From Aristolochia californica (lineage: Eukaryota > Streptophyta > Magnoliopsida > Piperales > Aristolochiaceae): a DNA stretch of 64,000 nt. The notes below the pieces were generated by a model that ran no database searches, was not told where the DNA came from, and saw only the letters and a list, made by a program, of their open reading frames with translations. The stretch's first letter is position 1, and each line of letters starts with the position of its first letter. The stretch is from contig JARWKL010000001.1 in NCBI GenBank assembly GCA_029961685.1, positions 23,758,295 to 23,822,294 of the forward strand. The letters run 5' to 3'. The position numbers and the translations under genes were made by a program. Shown here piece after piece: positions 24,295 through 37,300 of this stretch.

Positions 24295-27200
24295 GATTTT
24301 TAACTGAGTGTTGACTCCCTATGGATAAGTCATTTCTTAGGGTAATATAGCCCGTTACGCATGATAAATCACTTTACAATCAACTATGATCGTTAGGTCA
24401 GCTTTTTGTAAATGGGAAAAATAATGGTTGTGTTGACTCGGGTAAATATCCCACATCATGTTCACTTCAGAATTTAATGAGCGTTTGTTATTCTCTTTAA
24501 AAGGTTTGGATCCATAGGTGATTTGCATCTTTAACATATTTCAAGCATGCATAACCATTTTTAAAGCATGTGTGGATGAAATCTCTTTCTTATAAAATTC
24601 CGAGCTGTAGGGTTGAACATGTGGAATTTCCCAAACTCGTACAACAAAACTTTTGTGTTCAATTGTGGTGTGTGAATAAAATTTTTTTACTTACATTTGT
24701 TGTTGTTTTAAAATTTTTTCATACATAAACTCTAAAAGTTTCATTTTGTTGTGATCTATTTGCCTTTTTTGTTTTCGGGATGAAGGGAGAGTGAAAAATC
24801 AAAGTTTTGATTGAAGAAAAAAGTGTACATCTAAAATGGAAATGCACAATGCACAAATGTAGAGAGAGAATTCCAAAGAGTGTCTGTCATTTTTAGGGAT
24901 TGTGAGCTCTTTTTTCTTTTTATATATCAGGTTTTGCAATCGTCTGGAAAAGGGGGAGGCAGGGGATTTTAGCTGAGTGTTGACTCCCAATCCATAAGTC
25001 ATTTCTTTGGGTAATTTAGGCCGTTACACATGATAAATCACTTTAGAATCATCTATGATTTTTAGGTTAGCTTTTTGTAAATGGGCAAAATAAAGGCTTG
25101 TTTGACTCGGGTAAATATGCCACCACACATTCACTTGAGATTTTAATGAGCGTTTGTTGTTCTCATTAAAAGGTTTGGATCCAACGGTCGTTTGCATCTT
25201 TAACATGTTTCAAGCAAGCATATCCATTTTTAAAGGATGTGTGGATGAAATCTCTTTCTTATAAAATTCGAAGCTGTTAGGGTCAACATCTAGTGGAATT
25301 TCCCAAACATGGACAACAAAACTTTTGTGTTCATTTGTGGTGTGTGAATAAATTTTCTTTGTTTACATTTTTTATTCTTTTAAATTTTTCCGTACATAAA
25401 CTCTAAAATTTTCATTTTGTTGTGACCTATTTGCCGTTTTGGTTTACGGGATGAAGGGAGAGCGAAAACTCAATGTTTTGATTGAAGAAAAAAGAGTACT
25501 TCTAAATTGGAAATGCAAAATGCAAAAATGTAGAGAGAGATAATTCCAAAGAGTGTTTAGAATTTTTGGGATTGTAAGCTGTTTTGAGTTTTTATATATC
25601 AGGTTTTGCAATCGTCGGGAAAAGGGGGAAGTGAGGGATTTTTAAATGAGTGTTGACACCCAATCCATAAGTCATTTCTTATGGTAATATAGCCCCTTAC
25701 GCATGATAAATCACTTTACATTCATCTATGATCGTTAGGTCGGCTTTTTCTAAATGGGCAAAATAATGGTTGTTTGACTCGAGTAAATATCCCACCGCAT
25801 GTTCACTTGAAAATTTAATGAGCCTTGGTTATTCTCATTAAAAGGTTTGGATCCATAGGTGATTTGCATATTTAACATGTTTCAAAAATGCATATCCATT
25901 TTTAAAACATGTGTGGAAGAAATCTCTTTCTTATAAAATTCCATGCTGTTAGGGTTGAGCTAGTTGAATTTCCAAAACTTAGACAACAAAACTTTTGTGT
26001 TCATTTGTGGTGTGTGAATAAATGTTCTTTACCTATATTTTTTATTGTTTTAATTTTTTTTCGATACATAAACTCTAAAATTTTCATTTTATTGTGATCT
26101 ATTTGCCTTTTTTGTCTACGGGATGAAGGGAGAGTGAAAACTCAAAGTTTTGATCAAAGAAAAATAATACATCTAAAATGGAAATGCACAATGCACTAAT
26201 GTAGAGAGAGATAATTCCAAATAATGTCTGTAATTTTTAGTGATTGTAAGCTTTTTTAATTTTTATGTATCAGGTTTTGCGATCATCGAGAAACGGGGGA
26301 GGCGGGGGATTTTTAACTGAGTGTTGACTCCGAATCCATAAGTCATTTCTTTGGGTAATATAGCCTATTACGCATGATAAATCACTTTACAATTATCTAT
26401 GATCGTGAGGTCATCTTTTTGTAAATGGGCAAAATAATGGCTTGTTTGACTCGAGTAAATATCCCACCGCACGTTCACTTGATAATTTAATGAGCGTTTG
26501 TTATTCTATTTAAAATGTTTGGATCCTTAGGTGATTTGCATCTTTAACATGTTTCAAGCTTGCATATCCATTTTTAAAGCATGTATGGAAGAAATCTCTT
26601 TCTTACAAAATGCCAAGCTATTAGGGTCAACAACTAGTGGAATTTCCAAAACTTGGACGACAAAACTTTTGTGTTCATTTGTGGTGTGTGAATAAATTTT
26701 CTTTACTTACATTAGTTATTGTTTTAAATTTTTTCCATAAATAAACTCTAAAATTTTCTTATTGATGAGATCTATTTGCCTTTTTGGTTTACGGGACGAA
26801 GGGAGAGCGAAAACTCAAAGTTTTGATTGAAGAAAAAAGTGTACATCTAAAATGGAAATGCACAATGCACAAATGTAGAGAAAGATAAGTACAAAAAGTG
26901 TCAGTAATTTTTAAGGATTGTAAACTCTTTTTAGTTTTTATATATCAGGTTTTGCAATCGTCGGGAAATGGGGGAGGCAGGGGATTTTTAACTAAGTGTT
27001 GAGTCCCAATCCATAAGTCATTTCTTAGGGTAATATAGCCCTTTACGCATGATAAATCACTTTACAATCATCTATGATCGTTAGGTCAGCTTTTTGTAAA
27101 TGGGCAAAATTATGGTTGTTTGACTCGGGTAAATATCCCACAGCACGTCAACTTGATAATTTAATGAGAGTTTGTTATTCTCTTTAAAAGGTTTGGATCC

Positions 27201-30200
27201 ATAGCTGATTTGCATCTTTAACATGTTTCAAGCATGCATATCCATTTTTAAAACATGTCTGGAAGAAATCTTTTTCTTATAAAATTCCAAGCAGTTAGGG
27301 TTGAACAAGTGGAATTTCCCAAAGTTGGAGAACAAAATTTTTGCATTCATTTGTGGTGTGTGAATAAATTTTTTTACTTTCATTTGTTATTGTTTTAAAT
27401 TTTTTCCAAACTTAAACTCTAAAATTTTCATTTTGTTGTGATCTATTTGCTTGTTTGGTTTATGAGATGAACGGAGAGCGAAAAACTCAACGTTTTGATT
27501 TAAGAAAAAAAGAGTACATCTAAAATGAAAATGAAGAATGAACAAATGTAGAGAGACATAATTCCAAATATTGTCTATAATTTTTAGCGACTGTGAGCTC
27601 TTTTTACTTTTTACATATCTGGTTTTGCAATCGTCAGGAAATGGGGGAGGCGGGGGATTTTTAACTGAGTGTTGACTCCCAATCCATAAGTCATTTTTTG
27701 GGTAATATCGCCCATTATAGATGATAAATCACTTTACAGTCATCTATGATTGTTATGTCAGCTTTTTTTTAATGGGCAAAATAATGGCTTCTTTGACTCG
27801 GGTAAATATCCCACCGCACGTTCACTTGAGAATTTATTGGGAATTTGTTAATCTCTTTAAAAGGTTTGGATCCATAGGTGATTTGCATCTTTAACATGTT
27901 TCAAGCATGCATATCCATTTTTAAAGCATGTGTGGAAGAAATCACTTTCTTATAAAATTCCAAGTTGTTAGGGTCAACAACTAGAGGAATTTCCCAAACT
28001 TGGACAACAAAAGTTTTGTGTTCATTTGTGGTGTGTGAATAAATTTTCCTTACTTACATTTATTATTGTTTTAATTTTTTTCTGTACAAAAACTCTAAAA
28101 TTTTCAATTGTTGAGATCTATTCACCTTTTTCATTTAAGGGATGAAGGGAGAGCGAAAACTCAAAGTTTTGATTTAGGAAAAAAGATTACATCTAAAATG
28201 GAAATGCACATTCACAAATGTGGAGAGAGATAATTCCTAAGCGTGACAGTAATTATTAGGGAATGTAAGCTCTTTTTAGTTTTTAAATATATCAGGTTTT
28301 GCAACTATCGGGAAAAGGGGGAGATGGGGGATTTTTAACTGAGTGTTGACCCCCAATCCATAAGTCATTTCTTAGGGTAATATTGCCCGTTACGCATGAC
28401 AAAATCACTTTACAATCATCTTTGATTGTTAGGTCAACCTTTTGTAAATGGGCAAAATAATGGTTTGTTTGACTCGGGTAAATATCCCACCACACGTTTA
28501 CTTGAGGATTTAATGAGCGTTTGTTAATCTCTTTAAAAGGTTTGGATCCAAAGGTCATTTGAATCATTAACATGTTTCAAGCATGCATATCCAGTTTTAA
28601 AGCATGTGTGGAAGAAATCTCTTTCTTATAAAATTCCAAGCTGTTGGGGTCAACAACTTGTGGAATTTCCAAAACTTGGACAACAAAACTTTTGTGTTAA
28701 TTTGTGGTGTGTGAATAAATTTTCTTTACTCACATTTTTTATTTTTTAAAATTTTTCCAGGCATAAACTCTAAAATGTTCATTTTGTTGTGATCTATTTG
28801 CCTTTTTCGTTTACGGGATGAGGTGAGAGCAAAAACTCAAATTTTTGATTTAAGAAAAAAGTGTACATCTAAAATGGAAATGCACAATGCACAAATGTAG
28901 AGAGAGACAATTCCAAAGCGTGTCTGTAATTTTTAGGGTTTGTGAGCTCTTTTTAGTTTTTATATAAAAGGTTTTGCAATCGTCGGGAAAAAGGGGAGGT
29001 GGGGGATTTTTAACTGAGTGTTGACTCCCAATCCATAAGTCATTTCTTAGGGTAACAAAGCCCATTACACATGATAAATCACTTTACAATCATCTATGAT
29101 CGTTAGGTCAGCTTTTGTAAATGGGCAAAATAATGGCTTATTTGACTCGGGTAAATATCCCACAGCACGTTCACTTGAGAATTTAATGACCGTTTTTTAT
29201 TCTCTTTAAAAGGTTTGGATCCAAAGGTGATTTGCATCTTTAACATGTTTCAAGCATGCATGTCCATTTTTAAAGCATGTGTTGAAGAAGTCTCTTTTTT
29301 ATAAAATTCCAAGCTGTTAGGGGGGAACTAGTGGAATTTCCCGAACTTGGACAAAAAAATTTTTTGTTCATTTGTGGTGTGTGAATAAATTTTATTTACT
29401 TAAAAATTATTATTTTTTTAAATTTTTTCCATATATAAACTCTAAAATTTTTATTTTTGTGTGACCTATTTGCCTTTTTGGTTTATGGGATGAAGGGAGA
29501 GCGAATACTCAAAGTTTTGATTTAAGAAAAAAGAATTCATCTAATTTGGAAATGAACAATGCACAAATGTAGAGAGAGATAATTCCAAGGAGTCCCTCTA
29601 ATTTTTAGGGATTGTAAGCTCTTTTTAGATTTATATATCAGGTTTCGCAATCGTCGAGAAAAGCAGGAGTCGGGGGATTTTTAACTGAGTGTTGACTCTG
29701 AATCCATAAGTCATTTCTTAGGGTAATATTGCCCGTTACGCATCATAAATCACTTTACAATCATCTATGATCGTTAGGTCAGCTTTTTGTAAATGTGCAA
29801 AGACTGGTTTGTTTGACTCGGGTAAAAATACCACCGCACGTTCACTTGATAATTTAATGAGCGTTTGTTATTCTCTTTAAAAGGTTTGGATCCGTAGGAG
29901 ATTTGCATCTTGAACATGTGTCAAGCTTGCAAATCCATTTTTAAAGCATGTGTGGAAGAAATCTCTTTCTAATAAAATTCCAAGCCGTTAGGGTTGAACT
30001 AGTGGAATTTCCCAAACTTGGACAACAAAACTTTTGTGTTCATTTGTGGTGTGTGAAAAATTTTCTTCACTTACATTTGTTATTGTTTTAAATTTTTTTC
30101 ATACATAAATTCTAAAATTTTCATTTTTTTGTGATCTATTTGCCTTTTTGGTTTACGGGATGAAGAGAGAGCGAAAACTCAAAGTTTTGATTTCAGAAAA

Positions 30201-33200
30201 AAGAGTACATCTAAAATGCACAATGCACAAATGTAGAGAGAGATAATTCCAAAGGGTGTCTGTAATTTTTAGGGATTGTAATCTCTTTATAGTTTTTATA
30301 TATCAAGTTTTGCTATCGTCGGGAAAAGGGGGAGGCGGGGGATTTTTAACTGAGTGTTGACTCCCAATAAATAAGTAATTTCTTAGGGTATTATAGGCCG
30401 TTACGCATGAAAAATCACTTTACACTCATCTATGATTGTTAGGTGAGCTTTTTGTAAATGGGCAAAATAATGGCTTGTTTGACTCGGGTAAATATCCCAT
30501 CGCACGTTCACTTGAGAATTTAATGAGTGTTTTTTATTCTCTTTAAAAGGTTTGGATCCGTAGTCGATTTTCACCTTTAACATTTTTCAAGATTGCATAT
30601 CCATTTTTAAAGCATGCGTGGAAGAAATCTCTTTCTTATAAAATTCCAAGCTGTTATGGTTGAACTAGTGGAATTTCCAAAACTTGGACGACAAAACTTT
30701 TGTGTTCATTTGTGGTATGTGAAGAAATTTTCTTTACTTACATTTGTTTTTTTTTTAAATTTTTTCCATACATAAACTCTAAAATTTTCATTTTGTAATG
30801 ATCGATTTGCCTTTTTGGTTTACAGGGTGATGGGAGAGAAAAAATTCAAAGTTTTGATTTAAGAAAAAAGAGTATATCTAAAATGGAAATGCTCAATGGA
30901 CAAATGTAGAGAGAGATAATTCCAAAGAGTGACTGTAATATTTACGGATTGTGAGCTCTTTTTAGTTTTAATTTATTTAGTTTTGAAATCGTCAAGAAAA
31001 GGGAGAGGCAGAGGATTTTTAACTGAGTGTTGACTCCCAATCCATATGTCATTTCTTAGCATAATATGGCCCATTACGCATGAAAAATCATTTTAAAATC
31101 ATCTATCTTCATTAGGTCAGCTTTAGCATAATAGGCCCATTAATGCGCGTTTGTTATTCTCTTTAAAAGGTTTGGATCCATAGGTGATTTGCATCTTTAA
31201 ACTATTTGAAGCATGCATATCCATTTTTAAAGCATGTGTGGAAGAAATCTCTTTCTTATAAAATTCCAAGCTGTTAAGGTCAACAACTAGTGGAATTTCC
31301 CAAACTTGGACAACAAAATTTTGTGTTCATTTGTGGTGTGTGAATAAATTTTCTTTACTTACATTTGTTATTGTTTTAAATTTTTTCCAAACAAAAACTC
31401 TAAAATTTTCATTTTGTTGTGATCTATTTGCCTTTTTTGTTTACGGGATGAAGGGAGAGCGAAAACTCAAAGTTTTGATTTAAGAAATAAGAGTACATAT
31501 AAAATGGAAATGCACAATTCACAAATTTAGAGAGAGATAATTCCAAAGACTATCTGTAATTTTTAGGGATTGTAAGCTCTTTTTAATTTTTATATATGGT
31601 TTTGCAATCGTCGGGAAAAGGGGGAGGTGGGGAATTTTTAGCCGAGTGTTGACTCCCAATCCATAAGTCATTTCTTTGGGTAATATATTCCGTTACGCAT
31701 GATAAATTACTTTACAATCATCTATGATCGTTAGGTCAGCTTTTTGTAAATGGGCAAAAGAATGGCTTGTTTGACTTGGGTAAATATCCCACTGCACGTT
31801 CACTTGAGAATTTAATGATTGTTTGTTATTCTCTTCAAAAGGCTTGGTTCCATAGGTGATTTGCATCTTGAACATATTTCAAGCATGCATATCCATTTTT
31901 AAAGCATGTGTGGAAGAAATATCTTTCTTATAAAATTCCACGCTGATAGGGTTGAACTAGTGGATTTTGCCAAACTTGGACAACAAACTTTTGTGTTCAT
32001 TTGTGGTGTGTGCATAAATTTTCTTTATGTAAATTAATTATTGTTTTAAATTTTTTCCGTACATAAACTCAAAAATTTTGATTTTGTTGTGATCTATTTG
32101 CCTTTTTGGTTTACGGGATGAAGGGAGAGCGAAAACTCAAAGTTTTGATTTAAAAAAAAATAGTACATCTAAAATGGAAATGCACAATGCACAAAAGTAG
32201 AGAGAGATAATTCTAAAGAGAGTCTGTAATTTTAAGGGATTGTAAGCACTTTCTAGTATTTGTATATTAGGTTTTGCAATTGTCGAGAAAAGGGGGAGGC
32301 ATGGGATTTTTAACTGAGTGTTGACTCCAAATCCATATGTCATTTCTTAGGGTAATATAGCCCATTATGCATGATAAATCACTTTACAATCATCTATGAT
32401 CGTTAGGTCAGCTTATTGTAAATGGGAAAAATAATAGCATGTTTGACTTAGGTAAATATCCCACCGCACGTTCTTGAGAATTTAATGAGCGTTTGTTATT
32501 CCCTGTAAAAGGTTTGGATCCGTAGTTGATTTGCACCTTTAACATTTTTCAAGCTTGCATATCAATTTTTAAAGCACGTGTGGATGAAATCTCTTTCTTA
32601 TAAAATTCCAAGCTGTTAGAGTTGAACTAGTGGAATTTTCCAAAATTGGACTACAAAACATTTGTGTTCATTTGTGGTATGTGAATAAATTTTCTTTACT
32701 TACATTTGTTATTTTTTTAAATTTTTTCCATTCATAAACTCTAAAAACTTTCATTTTTTTGTGATCTATTTGTCGTTTCTGTTTACGGGGTGAAGGGAGA
32801 GTGAAAACTAAAAGTTTTGATTTAAGAAAGAAGTGTACATCTAAAAAGGAAATTCACAATGCACAAATGAAGATAGAGATAATTCCAAAGAGTGTCTATA
32901 ATTTTTAGGGATTGTAAGCTCTTTTTAGTTTTTATATATCAGGTTTTGCAATCGTTGGGAAAAGGGGGAGGCAGGGGATTTTTAACAGTGTTGACTCCCA
33001 ATCCATATGTCATTTCTTAGGGTAATATATCCCGTTACGCATGATAAATCACTTTACAATGATCTATGATCGTTAAGTCAGCTTTTTACAAATGGGAAAA
33101 ATAAAGGCTTGTTTGACTCAGGTAAATATCGCACCACACGTTCACATGAGAATTTAGTGAGTGTTTGTTATTCTCTTTAAAAGTTTTGGGTCCATAGGTG

Positions 33201-36200
33201 ATTTGCATCTTTAACATGTGTCAAACATGCTTATCCGTTTTTAAAGCATGTGTGGAAGAAATCTCTTTCTTACAAAATTCTAAGCTGTTAGGGTCAACAA
33301 CTAGTGGAATTTCCCAAACTTGGACAACAAAACTTTTGTGTTCATTTGGGTTTTGTGAATAAATTTTCTTTACTTACATTTTTTATTGTTTTAAAATTTT
33401 TCCATACATAGACTCTAAAATTTTCATTTTGTTGTGATCTATTAACCTTTTTGGTTTACGGGATGAAGGGAGAGCGAAACTCAAAGTTTTGATTTAAGAA
33501 AAAAGAGTATATCTAAAATGGAAATGCACAATGGACAAATGTAGAGAGAGATAATTCCCAAGAGTGGTTGTAATATTTAGGGATTGTGCGCACTTTTTAG
33601 TTTTGATTTAAGAGGTTTTTCAATCATCGGGAAAAGAGGGAGGCAGGGGATTTTTAACTGAGTGTTGACTCCCAATCCATAAGTCATTTCTTAGGGTAAT
33701 ATAGCCCGTTACGCATGATAAATCACTTTACAAACATCTATGATCGTGAGGTCAGCGTTTTGTAAATGGGAAAAATAATGGCTTTTTTGACTCGGGTAAA
33801 TATCCCACCGCACATTCACTTGAGAATTTAATGAGCATTTTTTAATCTCTTTAAAATGTTTGGATCCATAGGTGATTTGCATATTTAACATGTCTTAAGC
33901 ATCCATATTCATTTTTAAAGGATGTGTGGAAGAAATCTCTTTGTTATAAAATTCCAAGCTATTAGGGATTAACTAGTAGAATTTCCCAAACTTGGGCAAC
34001 AAAACTTTTCTCCTCATTAGTGGTGTGTGAATAAATTTTCTTTTCCAAAATTTGTTTTTTTTTTAATTTTTTCATTCATAAACTCTAAAATTTTCATTTG
34101 GTTGTGATCTTTTTGCCTTTTTGGTTTACGGGATGAAGGGAGAGCGAAAACTCAAAATTTTTATTTATGAAAAAAGACTACATCTAAAATGAAAATGCAC
34201 AATGCACAAATATAGAGAGAGATAATTCCAAAGAGTGTCTGTAGTTTTTAGGGATTGAAAGCTCTTTTTAGTTTTTATATATCAGGTTTTGCAATCGTCG
34301 GGAAAAGGGGGAGGCGGGGATTTTTAACTGAGTGTTGACTCCCAATCCATAAGTCATTTCTTAGGGTAATATAGCCCGTTACGCATGATAAATCACTTTA
34401 CAATCATCCATGATCGTTAGGTCGGCTTTTTGTAAATGGGCAAAATAATGGCTTGTTTGACTCAGGTAAATATCCCACCGCACGTTCACTTGAGAATTTA
34501 TTGAGCATTTGTTCTTCTCTTTAAAAGGTTTGGATCCATAGGTGATTTGCATCATTAATATGTTTCAAGCATTCATGCATATCCATTTTTAAAGCATGTG
34601 TGGATGAAATCGCTATCTTATAAAATTCAAAGCTATTAGGGTTGGACTAGTGGAATTTCTCAACCTTGGACAACAAATCTTTTGTGTTCATTTTTGGTGT
34701 GTGAAAAATTTTCTTTCCTTACATTTGTTATTTTTTTAAAATTTTTTAACATTCATCAACTCTAAACTTTTCATTTTTTTGGTGATCTATTTTCCTTTTT
34801 TGTTTACGGGATGAAAGGAGAGCGAAAACTAAAAGTTGTGATTTAAGAAAAAAGTGTACATCTAAAATGGAAATGCACAATACACAAATTTGGAAAGAGA
34901 TAATTCCAAAGATTTTCTATAACTTTTAGGGATTGTAAGCTCTTTTTAGTTTTTAAATATCAGGTTTTTCAATCGTCGGGAAAAGGGGGACGCAAGGGAT
35001 TTTTAACTGAGTGTGGCCTCCCAATCCATAATGCATTTCTGAGGGTAATATAGCCCGTCACGCATGATAAATCACTTTACAATCATCTATGATCGTTAGG
35101 TCAGCTTTTTTTTAATGGGCAAAATAATGACTGGTTTGACTCAGGTAAATATCCCACCGCACGTTCACCTGAGAATTTAATGAGCGTTTGTTATTCTCTT
35201 TACAAGTTTTGGATCCATAGGTGATTTGCATCTTTAACATGTTTCAAGCATGCATACCATTTTTAAAGCATGTGTGGAAGAAATCTCTTTCTTATAAAAT
35301 TCAAAGTGTTAGGGACAACAACTAGTGGAATTTCCAAAACTTGGACAACAAAACTTTTGAATTCATTTGCGGTGTGTGAATAAATTTTCCTTAGTTACAT
35401 TTGTCATTGTTTTAAATTTTTTCCATACATAAACTCTAAAATTTTATTTTAGTTATGGCATGAAGGGAGTGTGAAAACTCAAAGTTTTGATTTAAGAAAA
35501 AAGTGTACATCTAAAATGGAAATGCACAATAGTCAAATCTAGAGAGAGATAATTCCAAAGAGTGACTGTTATTTTTAGGGATTGTAAGCTCTTTTTAATT
35601 TTTATATATCCAGTTTTGAAAATGTCGGGAAAAGGGGGAGGCGGGGGATTTTTAACTGAGTGTTGACTCCGAATCCATAATTAATTTCCTAGGGTAATAT
35701 AGCCCGTTATGCAAGATTATTCACTTTACAATCATCTATGATCATTAGGTCAGCTTATTGTAAATGGGCAAAATAATGGCATGTTTGACTCGGGTAAATA
35801 TCCCACTGCACATTCACTTGAGAATTTAATGAGCGTTTGTTATTCTCTTTAAATGGTTTGGATCCGTAGATTATTTGCACCTTTAACATTTTTCAAGCTT
35901 GCATATCCATTTTTAAAGCATGCCTGGAAGAAATCTCTTTCTTATAAATTCCAAGCTGTTAGCGTCAACAACTAGTGGAATTTCCGGAACTTGGACAAAA
36001 AAACTTTTGTGTTCAATTGTGGTGTGTGAATAAATTTTCTTTACTTACATTTGTTATTGTTTTAAATTTTTTCCAGACCTAAACTCAAATTTTCATTTTG
36101 TTGTGATCTATTTGCCTTTTTGGTTTACGGGATGAAGGGAGAGCAAAAACTCTAAGTTTTGATTTAAGAAAAAAGAGTACATCCAAAATGGATATGCACA

Positions 36201-37300
36201 ATGCACAAATGTAGCGAGAGATAATTCCAAAGAGTGTCTATAATTTTTAGGGATTGTAAGCTCTTTTTAGTTTTTATATATCAGGTTTTGCAATCATCGG
36301 TAAAAGGGCGTGATGGGGGATTTTTAATAGAGTGTTGAGTCCCAATCAATAAGTCATTTCTTTCGGTAATATAGCCCGTTACGCATGATAAATCACTTTA
36401 CAATCGTGTATGATCATTAGGTCAGCTTTTCATAAAAGCACAAAATAATGGCTTGTTTGGCTCGGGTAAAAATCCCACCGCACGTTCACTCTAGAATTTA
36501 TTGAGCATTTGTTATTCTCTTTAAAAGGTTTGGATCCATAGGTGAATTGGATCTTTAACATGTTTCAAGCATGCATATCCATTTTTAAAGCATGTGTGGA
36601 AGAAATCTATTTCTGATAAACTTCCAAGCTGTTAGGGTCAACAACTAGTGGAATTTCCCAAACTTGGACAACAAAACTTTTGTGTTCATTTGTGGTGTGT
36701 GAATAAATTTTCTTTACTTACATTTGTTATTATTGAAATTTATTCGATTCAAAAACTCTAAAATTTTCATTTTGTTGTGATCTATTTGCCTTTTTGGTTT
36801 ACGGGATGAAGGGAGAGCGAAAACTAAAAGTTTTGATTTAAGAAAAAAGAATACATCTAAAATGGAAATGCACATTGCACAAATCTAGAGAGAGATAATT
36901 CCAAAGAGTGTGTAGAATTTTTAGGAATGGTAAGCTCTTTTTAGTATTTATATATCTGGTTTTGCAATCGTCAGGAAAAGGGGGAGGCGGGGGATTTTTA
37001 ATTGAGTGTTGACTCCCAATCCATAAGTCTTTTCTTAGGGTAATAGAGCCCGTTATGCATGATGAATCACTTTACAATCATCTATGATCGTTAGGTCAAG
37101 TTTTTGTAAATTGGCAAAATAATTGCTTGTTTTACTCGGGTACAAATCCCATAGCACGTTCACTTGAGAATTTAATGAGCGTTTGTTATTCTGTTTAAAA
37201 GGTTTTGATCCAGAGGTGATTTTCATCTTGAACATCTTTCAAGCATGCATATCCATTTTTAAAGCACGTGTGGAAGAAATCTATTTCTTATATAATTCCA
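24295..37300. repeat. Divergent satellite monomers, no HOR resolved
   Basis: About 19 monomers with the same landmarks and phase. I could not find a regular higher-order period by eye. Two monomers deviate in length: the one at 31014 is 618 bp, with a scrambled join at about 31,115-31,135, and the one at 34998 is 649 bp, with a deletion near 35,440. The minus-strand 60-codon frame is open in several monomers (for example 24,355-24,537, 30,401-30,583, 31,693-31,875 and 37,053-37,235). Nothing else is seen here. Confidence 0.8.
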
